Shown here: piece by piece, positions 8,536 to 16,200 of the stretch
How positions within the stretch are numbered: the first letter of the stretch is position 1
Layout of the letters: each line of letters starts with the position of its first letter
NCBI GenBank assembly: GCA_025964695.1
Contig: JAOPYK010000009.1
Location: 49,615-113,614, forward strand
Source of the DNA: Streptosporangiaceae bacterium
Lineage (GTDB): Bacteria; Actinomycetota; Actinomycetes; Streptosporangiales; Streptosporangiaceae
Length of the DNA: 64,000 nucleotides
Direction of reading: 5' to 3'
The notes under the pieces: generated by a model
The model's input: the letters and a program-made list of their open reading frames with translations, nothing else
Databases searched by the model: none
What the model was told of the DNA's origin: nothing
Program-made: the position numbers and the translations under genes

Positions 8536-9414
8536 TTTGAAGCCGGATGAGGCGATCGACCGGACGAAGAAACGCTGCGCGATCACGAACAGCACGAGGA
8601 CCGGGACCTGACTGGTCACGGTGGCGGCCATCAGCATCGGCCAGTTGGTGAGGTGCGCCCCCTGGAAGTTCTGCAGCCCCATCTGGATGGTCATGTTCCC
8701 GGGACTCTGGATGGCGATCAGCGGCCACAGGAAATCGTTCCACACGTTCAGGAACGTCAGCACCGACAGGGTGGCCAGGGTCGGCCCCATCAGCGGCAGC
8801 AGGACCTTCCAGAGCGTGCGCAGCCGGCCGGCCCCGTCGATCCGGGCGGCTTCCTCCAGCTCGCGGGGCACGGTAGTGAAGAACTGCCGCATGAGGAACA
8901 CCCCGAACGGGGTCGCGAGGTTGGGTGCGATCAACGCGCCGAGCGTGTCGGTCAGATGCAGGTCGCGCACCACGATGAGCGTGGGCAACATGACGATCTG
9001 GAAGGGCACCATCAGGGTGGCGAGCACCGCGATGAACAGCAGCCGGCTGCCGAAGAAGCGGATGCGGGCGAAGGCGTACCCGGCCAGCGAGCAGAACACC
9101 AGGTTGCCCAGCACACAGGCGACCGACACGATCGTGCTGTTGATCAGCCACTGGCCCAGCGGTCCCTCGTGCCAGGCGTCGAGGTAGTTCTGCCAGTGAA
9201 CGCCGCCCGGCAGGCCCGGCGGGAAGCGCAGGGTCTCCTCCTGAGTGGAGATCGACAGCAGCACCATCCAGACCAGCGGAGCGAGCATCACCGCCGACAG
9301 CGGGATGAGCACCAGATGCAGCGGGCTGGGCAGGTGGAACCGCCGCCGGGACGGACGCGGCTCGGCCGCCGTCCGGGACGCCTCCGGCAGCCGGGGCAGG
9401 GTCGTCTGGGCCAT
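8533..9414 (-). CDS. Carbohydrate ABC transporter permease (MalG-like)
   Basis: A 293-residue inner-membrane permease with six predicted membrane segments, the first after a 30-residue cytoplasmic N-terminus. The EAA loop, which contacts the ATPase, reads EEAARIDGAGRLRTLWKVLLP. The start at 9414 overlaps the preceding permease's stop (ATGA), in keeping with a two-permease unit; the longer open frame upstream belongs to shadow reading. It works with the MalF-like partner and the lipoprotein upstream. No ATPase gene is present in the locus, so a shared MsiK-type ATPase elsewhere is the likely energy source, as known for many actinomycete sugar importers. Confidence 0.9.
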   Translation of the reverse strand: MAQTTLPRLPEASRTAAEPRPSRRRFHLPSPLHLVLIPLSAVMLAPLVWMVLLSISTQEETLRFPPGLPGGVHWQNYLDAWHEGPLGQWLINSTIVSVACVLGNLVFCSLAGYAFARIRFFGSRLLFIAVLATLMVPFQIVMLPTLIVVRDLHLTDTLGALIAPNLATPFGVFLMRQFFTTVPRELEEAARIDGAGRLRTLWKVLLPLMGPTLATLSVLTFLNVWNDFLWPLIAIQSPGNMTIQMGLQNFQGAHLTNWPMLMAATVTSQVPVLVLFVIAQRFFVRSIASSGFK

Positions 9415-10364
9415 CAGCTCGCCTCGAAATGGGAGGTCCGGCGGCCCAGCCAGAGCTGGACGACGGTGACGGCAAGGATCACAACGAACAGCGCGCAGCC
9501 GATGGCCGCGGCATAACCGCCCTCGAAGTTCACGAACGCCTGCTGGTAGAGGTAGTAGACCAGCACGGTGCTGGCGTGCAGCGGGCCGCCCTTGGTGGTC
9601 ACGTAGACCTCGTCGAACAGCTGCAGGGCATTGATGGTCAGCCATACCAGCAGGAACGCCGAGGCGGGCGCGAGCAGTGGCAGCTCCACCCGCCAGAAGG
9701 CCCGTACCCGGCCGCAACCGTCCAGCGCCGCGGCCTCCATCAGCTCACGCGGCACGTTCTGCAGCGCCGACAGATAGATGATCACCGCGAAGCCGAGCCA
9801 GCCCCAGACGGTCATCACGACCACGGAGGGAAGCGCCTCACTCGTGCTCTGAAAGAAACCCTGTTGGGGCAGGCCGACCCGGTCCAGGCCCGCGTTGATC
9901 AGGCCGATCTGCGGGTTGTACAGCCAGCTGAAGATGACGCCGGTGGCGACGGTGGAGGTGACCAGCGGGGCGAAGACGGCCATCCGGTAGAAGGTCATGC
10001 CCCGCACCTTCTGGTTGAGCAGCACCGCGATCGGCACCGCAAGCCCCATGGTGATCGGCACGAACAACACGCAGTAGAGCATGGTCTGCCGCGCCGCCTC
10101 CCAGAACACCGGGTCGTGCACCATCCGCCGGTAGTTGGAGGTGCCGGACCAGGTGCCGGGCGAAGTCAGGTCGGTCTGCTGGAAGGACAGCACCAGCGAC
10201 CAGACCACCGGAAGCAGGCCGAACACTCCGATCAGCAGCACCGCAGGCGACGCGAACGCCCAGCCCGCGAAATGGTCGGACCGCCGGGCCTTACGGCCCG
10301 GCCCCTTCGGTCCACGTCCGCCCCGTACGGCCCGTACGGGCCGCCCGGCCGTCACCACCGCCAT
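9414..10364 (-). CDS. Carbohydrate ABC transporter permease (MalF-like)
   Basis: A 316-residue permease with six membrane segments. The N-terminal 30 residues are basic and encoded by CGTACGG repeats. The EAA loop reads MEAAALDGCGRVRAFWRVELP. ATG at 10364 gives an ATGA overlap with the binding-protein stop; a GTG one codon earlier is also possible. Together with the MalG-like partner it forms the channel of a class I sugar importer. Substrate is not readable from the permease; the adjacent GH4/SIS/aldolase genes suggest a galactoside or amino-sugar oligosaccharide. Confidence 0.9.
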   Translation of the reverse strand: MAVVTAGRPVRAVRGGRGPKGPGRKARRSDHFAGWAFASPAVLLIGVFGLLPVVWSLVLSFQQTDLTSPGTWSGTSNYRRMVHDPVFWEAARQTMLYCVLFVPITMGLAVPIAVLLNQKVRGMTFYRMAVFAPLVTSTVATGVIFSWLYNPQIGLINAGLDRVGLPQQGFFQSTSEALPSVVVMTVWGWLGFAVIIYLSALQNVPRELMEAAALDGCGRVRAFWRVELPLLAPASAFLLVWLTINALQLFDEVYVTTKGGPLHASTVLVYYLYQQAFVNFEGGYAAAIGCALFVVILAVTVVQLWLGRRTSHFEAS

Positions 10365-11689
10365 CACGCCCCCGCGAGTATCTGGTCGACTTGGTCCCGC
10401 GCCTGGTCGAGCGCCTTCTGCGGCTGAGCCTTACCGAGCAGCACCGACTGTACGGCGGTGCCGATGACCTGGGAGATCTTCGGGTACTCGGGGATGTTCG
10501 GCCGGGACTTGGTGACGTTCTTGGCGAGGTTGTCGACGAAGACCTTGTTGGCCGGGTACTTCTTGATGAAGTCCTGGTAGCCGGGGAGCTTGGTCTCCGA
10601 CTCGCGCAACGGAAGGTCTCCGGTGGCGATGGAGAACTTCAGGTGGGTCTCGGCAGAGTCCAGCCACTGCAGGAACGCCCAGGCGGTCGCGCGGTCGCCC
10701 TTGTTGAACAGCATGAAGTTGTCCGGGCCGGCGACAGTGGCGTGGGTGAGCTTGGCGGGCAGGACCTGCGCGCCGTACGAAACGTCCTTGTTGATCGTCG
10801 ACAGGTCCCAGGGCCCGGTCCAGAGCATGGCGATCTTGCCGGAGTTGAAGAGGTTCTGGTACTGCCCGTCACCGGTCTCCAGGTAGACCGAGTGGTCGGT
10901 AACCGCCATGTCGTGCAGCAACTGCATGGCGGCCAGCCCGGCGGGCGAATCGAAAGCGGCCTTCTTGCCGTCTGGGCTCAGCAGCTCGCCGCCCGCCTGC
11001 CACAGCATCGCGATGAAGCGCCAGACGGTGTCCTCCGAGCCGTCGTTGACGTACGACCAGCCGTACTGGTGCTTGGCTGGGTTGGTCAGCTTGCGTGCGG
11101 CGTTCTGGAAGTCGGTCCAAGTCCAGTTGGGCATCGGATAGGAAAGACCGGCGGCGTCGAACAGCTTCTTGTTGTAGACCAGCGCCAGGTTGTCCACCAG
11201 CGCGGGCACACCGTAGACCTTCCCATCCGGAGTGGTGGCGGCCTGCTGCACGGCCACGAAGAAGTCCTCCCAGTGGAAGGAGGGAGAGCTCTTCACCAGC
11301 GAGGTGAGGTCCTGGGTCTGGGAGCGCTTGGCCAGCGTCGTGATCGAGGAGCCGTATTCATAGGAGATTCCAGGGGTCTTACCGGAGACGAAGGAGGCCA
11401 GCGTCTTCTTCAGCGCGTCGTCGTTACTGCCACCGAAGGTCAGGTTCACCTTCTGGTCGGGGTGCGCCTTGTTCCATTCCTGGCCCAGTTCGGTGAATGC
11501 CTTGGCCTCGACCTCGGTGTAGCCGTGCCACACGATCACGGCGTCATGCGACTTCGCCGATCCCCCTGAACCGCTCGATCCGCTCGAACCACCCGAACAA
11601 CCCGCCACGGTGCCGAGTGCCAGCGCTACCGTGGTGGCCGCGATCCGTTCGCCGATCCGCCGGCCGGCCCGTTGTGGTGTTGCGCGCAT
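10364..11689 (-). CDS. Sugar-binding lipoprotein of an ABC importer
   Basis: A 441-residue extracellular solute-binding protein (family 1). The N-terminus has basic residues, a hydrophobic stretch and a lipobox VAGC near residue 31, followed by a Ser/Gly-rich linker, so it is probably a membrane-anchored lipoprotein. Mature-domain features include IVWHGYTEVEAKAFTEL and LWTGPWDLS. The ATG at 11689 has GAGGGAG eight bases upstream; the open frame extends further but without a signal peptide. It is the first gene of an operon with two permeases and has its own promoter between it and the amidohydrolase. Confidence 0.9.
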   Translation of the reverse strand: MRATPQRAGRRIGERIAATTVALALGTVAGCSGGSSGSSGSGGSAKSHDAVIVWHGYTEVEAKAFTELGQEWNKAHPDQKVNLTFGGSNDDALKKTLASFVSGKTPGISYEYGSSITTLAKRSQTQDLTSLVKSSPSFHWEDFFVAVQQAATTPDGKVYGVPALVDNLALVYNKKLFDAAGLSYPMPNWTWTDFQNAARKLTNPAKHQYGWSYVNDGSEDTVWRFIAMLWQAGGELLSPDGKKAAFDSPAGLAAMQLLHDMAVTDHSVYLETGDGQYQNLFNSGKIAMLWTGPWDLSTINKDVSYGAQVLPAKLTHATVAGPDNFMLFNKGDRATAWAFLQWLDSAETHLKFSIATGDLPLRESETKLPGYQDFIKKYPANKVFVDNLAKNVTKSRPNIPEYPKISQVIGTAVQSVLLGKAQPQKALDQARDQVDQILAGA

Positions 11690-11755
11690 CTTCACGGCTC
11701 CCTCTGAGTAGCGGCGCACCCGAGTGCCCCACGCTCGGGTCCTGTGCTCGTTAAC

Positions 11756-11798
11756 GATTGTTGTTGGGGACTTTAGATCAGAAACAATCATCGAACAA
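11756..11798 (-). promoter_or_regulatory. Promoter with inverted repeat before the sugar importer operon
   Basis: Read on the minus strand, TTGTTC (11798-11793) is followed after 17 bases by TAAAGT (11775-11770), a good sigma-70-type promoter. An inverted repeat with perfect seven-base arms flanks the -10 box (GATTGTT at 11756-11762 and AACAATC at 11783-11789, plus strand). A repressor such as the nearby DeoR protein could bind there; that link is inferred. Confidence 0.5.
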
Positions 11799-11833
11799 GG
11801 CATAATGCGAAGAAACGCCAGATGACGGAACTG

Positions 11834-12895
11834 TCAGAGTCCGAGCACCCGACGGGCGTTCGCCGCGTACAGATGGGGTAGCACTGCGGGCGGTAGGTCG
11901 AGCGCCTGCACGTGCCAGCGCCCCTGCGGTGGAATGTCCGCATCCGGAGCATAGGAGAAGGCCTCGTCCGCAGACTCAAGGAAGCGAAACCAGAGCCGAT
12001 AATCCTCCGAGGCGGGAGGAAAGGCGTCCGTGCCGAACAGAACCTGCTCCGGATGCCGCAGAATGAGCGCCCGCGTGGCCCGGGGCCGGCGGCCGAGCTC
12101 GGCCATCCGGGCACCGAGGTCGACGTGGAAGTTCGGGTAGGCCGTGAGCATCCGGTCGACCCAGCGCAGATCCTCGGCATTGCAGCCCACATGTGCGCCG
12201 ACGAAAGTGGTGCCCGGATGTGCGGCGACCAGCGTCTCCAGTGAGTCGATCAGCCTTCCGAAGGTGGGAAAACGGCCGGTGTCGCCGAACCACCAGTCCG
12301 GATGTTCGATCAGCTCCTCCAGCCGCTCGTTGCTCGGGCCGAGTGGTTCGAAGAAGGCCACCGGATCCGCACTGTGGATCAGCACGGGCAGCCGGAGCTC
12401 GGCACAGGCCTGCCAGATCGGCGCCAGCCGGGGATCGCCGGGCAGCACCAGCTCCCCGTTTCCGTCACGGTGGTGCAGGCCGAGGTCCTTCCAGACCTTC
12501 AACCCGCGCGCCCCGCGCGAGGCCGCCTCGCGCAGCTCGCGCACCAGCCGCGGCACGCCGTCCGGCTCGGCGAGCGCCCGCCAATCGAGCTGGCAGAACG
12601 TATAGAACCGGCCCGGGTACGCGGTGTCGTAACGATCGAGATTGTCGCCCAGCTCACCGCCCCACCTACCGTCGAGATTGACGATCGCCTCCACCCGGCA
12701 TTCGTCCATCGCCGCGACGAGCGCCGAAACGTCGGCGATCGGCCAGTCGCCGTCGAGGGACAGCCAACGGCCCAGATGGTTGTGCACGTCGATACAGGGG
12801 ATCGCGGCGGCGGGGACCTCAGTGACCTCGGCCCGGGCCTGCGAACGGGGGGTGTAGTCGCGCAGCCGTAGCTCACGCAGCTCAACAGCGGTCAT
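11834..12895 (-). CDS. Amidohydrolase-2 family metal-dependent hydrolase
   Basis: A 353-residue TIM-barrel hydrolase. Metal-binding motifs are CIDVHNHLG (residue 34 on), VLIHSADP mid-barrel, FVGAHVGCNAEDL and a final VLFGTDAFPP aspartate. The family includes ACMSD-type decarboxylases, lactonases and amidases, so the reaction cannot be named. It lies upstream of the sugar-binding lipoprotein on the same strand with a 144-base gap holding a promoter, so it may be partly co-transcribed with the importer. It is not of the NagA deacetylase type by motif order. Confidence 0.8.
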   Translation of the reverse strand: MTAVELRELRLRDYTPRSQARAEVTEVPAAAIPCIDVHNHLGRWLSLDGDWPIADVSALVAAMDECRVEAIVNLDGRWGGELGDNLDRYDTAYPGRFYTFCQLDWRALAEPDGVPRLVRELREAASRGARGLKVWKDLGLHHRDGNGELVLPGDPRLAPIWQACAELRLPVLIHSADPVAFFEPLGPSNERLEELIEHPDWWFGDTGRFPTFGRLIDSLETLVAAHPGTTFVGAHVGCNAEDLRWVDRMLTAYPNFHVDLGARMAELGRRPRATRALILRHPEQVLFGTDAFPPASEDYRLWFRFLESADEAFSYAPDADIPPQGRWHVQALDLPPAVLPHLYAANARRVLGL

Positions 12896-13009
12896 CGTGC
12901 AGATTCAATCACGCGAAATGATCAAATGGGATCGTCCTCCTCAGCCCGTCGCGTCCCCGGGCCCCTCCCGAGCCTCGCCGACCCGTGACCTCCCCGGCCG
13001 CCTCCCCCG

Positions 13010-13041
13010 CCCTTGCCCTGCCCGCCCCGCATGGGCAAGGG
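13010..13041 (-). terminator. GC-rich hairpin after the CHAP gene
   Basis: CCCTTGCCC (13010-13018) pairs perfectly with GGGCAAGGG (13033-13041) around a 14-base loop, about 30 bases after the stop of the CHAP gene on its strand. No T tract follows, which is common for actinomycete terminators. Confidence 0.5.
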
Positions 13042-13068
13042 TCTGCATGGGCCGCGGGTTGGGCGGGG

Positions 13069-14097
13069 TCAGGTGGCGTAGGAGTGGTCCGGGGCTTGGG
13101 AGGTCTTCTCCGAGTGGCCGACCGCGGCGTGCAGGTCGTTCCAGAACGCCAGCTCCTGGTCGTCCTCCAATTCCGTGATCTTGCCCCAGAAGGCACGGTC
13201 CTCGGCTTCGGCCGCGGCGGCCAGTGTGAGGGCGGGCATCATGACCGTGCTGGCCTCGGCCGCGTCCAGATCGGCGGCGGTGACCTCGGCGGGAAGCGCC
13301 ACGGGCAGAGCCGTACGGTGGTGCCGGCCGCGTTTGCGGACCCGTACCGCCGGAGGCGCCGGCATCTTCGCGGCGGTGGTCTTGCCGACCGCCAGCGCCA
13401 GGCTGCCGCAGAGCAGCACCGCCACCAGTCCCGACAGGGCCGCCTCATGGCCGGCGAACGGGCTCTGCCCGTGGTTCGCGGCGAAGGGGGCCGCGGAGGG
13501 GGCCTTGGTCGCCGTACGCGCGGCGGGCGGGGCGTCCTTCAGGATCGTCTCCACGGAGGGCGCGGGCGCGGAGTGCTTGGGGGCGTACTGCTGAGCGGTC
13601 GAGGGCCCGCCGGGTATCTCCTGGCCGGCGACCTTGACCTTGGCCGGGTAGCCGTAGCCGACGACTGAACTGGTGTCCCGTGTCTTGCGCATGAGGTGCA
13701 CGCCATCGGTGTTGCCCTCGATGGTGTGCAGGGTGCCGCCCTCGACGCGCTCCACGAGACCGACGTGGTTGATGTCCGCGATGCCTTTCGAACCCGACCA
13801 CGAGTAGAACACCAGCGCGCCCGGCTGCGGCTTGGTGCCCCAGGCGTGCTGCTTCTGGAACCAGGCCGCGTGGTCCGGGGTAGAGGCGAACTCGCCCACC
13901 CAGTCCTTGACCCCCGCCTTGTCCGCGGCCCAGGCGATGAACATGTCGCACCAGGGCGCCGTCGCGAAGTACGAGTCGTGCTGCGCATCGACGTTCTTCG
14001 CGAACCAGTCGCCGAACTTGGTGTAGCCGTCGCTCTTCTCGGTGTACCCGAGCTGCGTCTTTGCGACGTCGAGCAGCTTCTGCCCTACTGCATCCAT
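13069..14097 (-). CDS. CHAP-domain putative cell-wall hydrolase with C-terminal membrane segment
   Basis: A 342-residue protein. Residues 1-155 form a CHAP amidase/peptidase domain with the catalytic cysteine in APWCDMFIAWA (about residue 50) and histidine in INHVGLVERV (about residue 111). A Pro/Ala-rich linker follows, then one membrane segment (about 220-240, GLVAVLLCGSLALAV), a basic stretch and an acidic tail. There is no N-terminal signal peptide, so export must use the internal membrane segment or the domain stays inside. The start has AAGGGGAG upstream. A c-di-AMP riboswitch in the 5' leader supports a role in wall remodelling. Confidence 0.88.
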   Translation of the reverse strand: MDAVGQKLLDVAKTQLGYTEKSDGYTKFGDWFAKNVDAQHDSYFATAPWCDMFIAWAADKAGVKDWVGEFASTPDHAAWFQKQHAWGTKPQPGALVFYSWSGSKGIADINHVGLVERVEGGTLHTIEGNTDGVHLMRKTRDTSSVVGYGYPAKVKVAGQEIPGGPSTAQQYAPKHSAPAPSVETILKDAPPAARTATKAPSAAPFAANHGQSPFAGHEAALSGLVAVLLCGSLALAVGKTTAAKMPAPPAVRVRKRGRHHRTALPVALPAEVTAADLDAAEASTVMMPALTLAAAAEAEDRAFWGKITELEDDQELAFWNDLHAAVGHSEKTSQAPDHSYAT

Positions 14098-14110
14098 AAG
14101 CTCCCCTTGT

Positions 14111-14320
14111 GCCGCCTACCGGGTTAGCTGACGGGTTCGGGCCAGGAGTTCGCCCTACCGCACCTGTTGGTCCTGACACCTGCGGGTCCAGACGACCTGG
14201 CGTCCTGACAACCTGGCGGATTCACCCCGAACGGAGTCGGCCGGGAACGGCCCCCGGAAACTCCGACCATTGGGTCCTCGGCTCCCTCGACGCGGGCTGC
14301 GCCGCCGGGATTAGGCGGTC
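14111..14320 (-). promoter_or_regulatory. c-di-AMP riboswitch (ydaO/yuaA type)
   Basis: The leader of the CHAP gene holds the conserved parts of the c-di-AMP riboswitch in order on the minus strand: ACCGCCTAATCC at the 5' end, GGGAGCCGAGGACCCAA, TTCGGGGTGAATCCGCC, and the 3' hallmark CCGTCAGCTAACCCGG followed by TAGGCGG. CCGCCTA at the 5' end pairs with TAGGCGG at the 3' end (closing stem). The aptamer ends about 13 bases before the start codon, so ligand binding could affect both transcript completion and ribosome access. In actinomycetes this class usually turns off wall-hydrolase genes when c-di-AMP is high; that direction is known for the class, not shown here. Confidence 0.93.
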
Positions 14321-14369
14321 GATACATACCTCGCGAAGCGCGAGATAGGTCACGGATCGATCTCGGCGC

Positions 14370-14399
14370 AATGTACGTGAAGTTAAACATGCAGGTCAA
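14370..14399 (-). promoter_or_regulatory. Promoter of the riboswitch-CHAP transcript
   Basis: On the minus strand TTGACC (14399-14394) and TACATT (14375-14370) are 18 bases apart and lie about 45 bases before the riboswitch. A small perfect hairpin, CTCGCG-AAG-CGCGAG (14330-14344), sits between promoter and aptamer. The rest of the gap to 14671 shows no gene; it should also contain the promoter of the epimerase gene. Confidence 0.5.
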
Positions 14400-14671
14400 G
14401 GAAAGGTAACAAGAATGCATATGTCGATCACCGCGAGTGTGTGTCGGCAGCCTCTCCGACCAGGGAATCCTGTGATGCCAGAAACTCTTCTCTCGATTTC
14501 CGAGACAAGGGTTCCGAGGCTCACAGCATGTCCGGCCCGCCGCCCAGGTGTGACGGACCACCGGGCCGTGTACGGTCGTTAGCGACCGAGGTCACCTGCC
14601 CTCCGGAGCCGCGGGATCTTCCGCCTCAGACCTGCGCTCCCGGGAGTGGCGGCGAGCACGGGAGGTCGGAC

Positions 14672-15670
14672 ATGGAGCTCACAGTCGCGGTCACCGGTCC
14701 GACCGGCGAGATCGGTATGTCGGTGGTCCGGGCTCTCGAGCAGGACGACCGGGTCGGCCGCATCCTGGGGATGGCCCGGCGCCCCTTCGACCCGGTCGCA
14801 CTGGGCTGGCGCAAGACCGAATACCGGCGGGGCGACGTTCTCGATCGGGCCGTCGTGGACAAGCTCGTGGCGGACGCCGACGTGGTCGTCCACCTCGCCT
14901 TCGCCATTCTGGGCTCACGCGATCAGACCAGCGATATCAACCTCCAGGGCTCCCGCAACGTCTTCGAGGCCACGGTGGCGGCGGCGCGGCCGAACCGGCT
15001 GGTCTACACCTCCTCCCTCGCCGCGTACGGCTACCACGCCGACAATCCGGTGCCGATCACCGAGGACGTGGCCGCCCGGGGCTCCGACCAGCACTACTAC
15101 TCCCAGCAGAAAGCGGCCTGCGAGAACATGCTGGCCGAGGTGACCGCCTTCTCCCCCGAGCTGGAGGTGTACGTGCTGCGCCCGTGCATCGTGGCCGGAC
15201 CGGAGGCGACCCTGCTGATACGCAGCCTGCCATGGCAGCAGATCGCCGAACGACTGCCCGGACCGGTGCGCCGGCTGCTCGGCGGTGTGCCCTTCGTACG
15301 ACCCGTGCTCCTCGACCCCGGCGTGCCCTTCCAGCTGGTCCACCACGACGACGTCGCGGCGGCCGTCCGTGCGGCGGTGCTCGGCGCCGGGGAACCCGGG
15401 CCGTACAACCTGGCGGCGGACGGCGAGATCACCATGACCGACTTGGCCCACGCTCTCGGGGATCACGCGGTCCCGGTGCCCCATGAGCTCGCCCGGCTCA
15501 CCGCACGGGTGGTGGAGGTCCTGCCGCTGCTGCCGGCCGAGGCGGAGTGGATCCACGCCGTACGGCATCCGATGCTCATGGACACCGGCAAAGCCCGCCG
15601 CCAACTCGGCTGGGCCCCCGAGTACACCGCTCGGCAGACGCTGACCGCGCTGGCCGGAGCCGTACGCTGA
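14672..15670 (+). CDS. NAD-dependent epimerase/dehydratase family protein
   Basis: A 332-residue short-chain dehydrogenase of the extended type. The NAD motif is TGPTGEIG near residue 9, the catalytic pair is the YTSSLAAYG region and Y-S-Q-Q-K (about residue 147, YYSQQKAACE), and a later VHHDDVAAAV segment matches the sugar-epimerase/atypical SDR group. ATG at 14672 follows GGGAGG and fits the Rossmann start; the longer open frame upstream has no matching features. It is monocistronic and convergent with the LEH gene. The substrate is unknown. Confidence 0.85.
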   Translation: MELTVAVTGPTGEIGMSVVRALEQDDRVGRILGMARRPFDPVALGWRKTEYRRGDVLDRAVVDKLVADADVVVHLAFAILGSRDQTSDINLQGSRNVFEATVAAARPNRLVYTSSLAAYGYHADNPVPITEDVAARGSDQHYYSQQKAACENMLAEVTAFSPELEVYVLRPCIVAGPEATLLIRSLPWQQIAERLPGPVRRLLGGVPFVRPVLLDPGVPFQLVHHDDVAAAVRAAVLGAGEPGPYNLAADGEITMTDLAHALGDHAVPVPHELARLTARVVEVLPLLPAEAEWIHAVRHPMLMDTGKARRQLGWAPEYTARQTLTALAGAVR

Positions 15671-15714
15671 CGCCGCCCCGTCGACCCTCGGCTCTGATCG
15701 GTGTTGTGACCGGC

Positions 15715-16200
15715 CTACCGGTCTGTCTTCCGATCTCGCTCTCGGCTCTCCTTCTGATCGGTCTCCTGATCTGGCGTTCGGCCTGTCTCCTGGTCGGTCT
15801 TCTGGTCGGGCTTTTGATCAGCCGGCCGGCCGGTCAGCTGATCGGTGAAGTTCTGAAGGTCGAAGTAGTCGCGCCAGAGCGCGATCCGGCCCTCGCGGAA
15901 CTCGAAGACGCCCGCGACCGGCAGCCGGACCCATCGCTCGCCGAATCGGAAACCGTCGGTCCGCTCGTTCATGACCAGCGTCCCGGCCGCGACCTGCCGG
16001 TGCACGATCCACTCGATCTCCTGGGCTCCGATCAGCATCGGCTCGAGGAACGAGCGGACCGCCTCCTTCCCGTGGACCGTGTCCATCGGGACGTTGTCGT
16101 ACACGATGTCGTCGGTGACCCAGCCGAGCGCGGTGTCGAGATCCTTGTCCTGGAGCGCCTGGATGAAGGCCGTCACGATCTCCGCGGGCCCGGCGGTCAT
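15715..16200 (-). CDS. Limonene-1,2-epoxide hydrolase-like protein
   Basis: A 161-residue cone-fold protein of the LEH/SnoaL superfamily. All residues known to act in limonene epoxide hydrolase are recognisable: Y34 and N36 (VYDNVPM), R80 and D82 (NERTD), and D111 (WRDYFD). The likely reaction is one-step hydration of an epoxide to a diol. The last 35 residues are a charged KPDQ/TDQE repeat outside the fold. Its start overlaps the P450 stop (ATGA), so the two are made together; a P450 epoxidase feeding an epoxide hydrolase is the natural reading, but the substrate is unknown. Confidence 0.85.
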   Translation of the reverse strand: MTAGPAEIVTAFIQALQDKDLDTALGWVTDDIVYDNVPMDTVHGKEAVRSFLEPMLIGAQEIEWIVHRQVAAGTLVMNERTDGFRFGERWVRLPVAGVFEFREGRIALWRDYFDLQNFTDQLTGRPADQKPDQKTDQETGRTPDQETDQKESRERDRKTDR

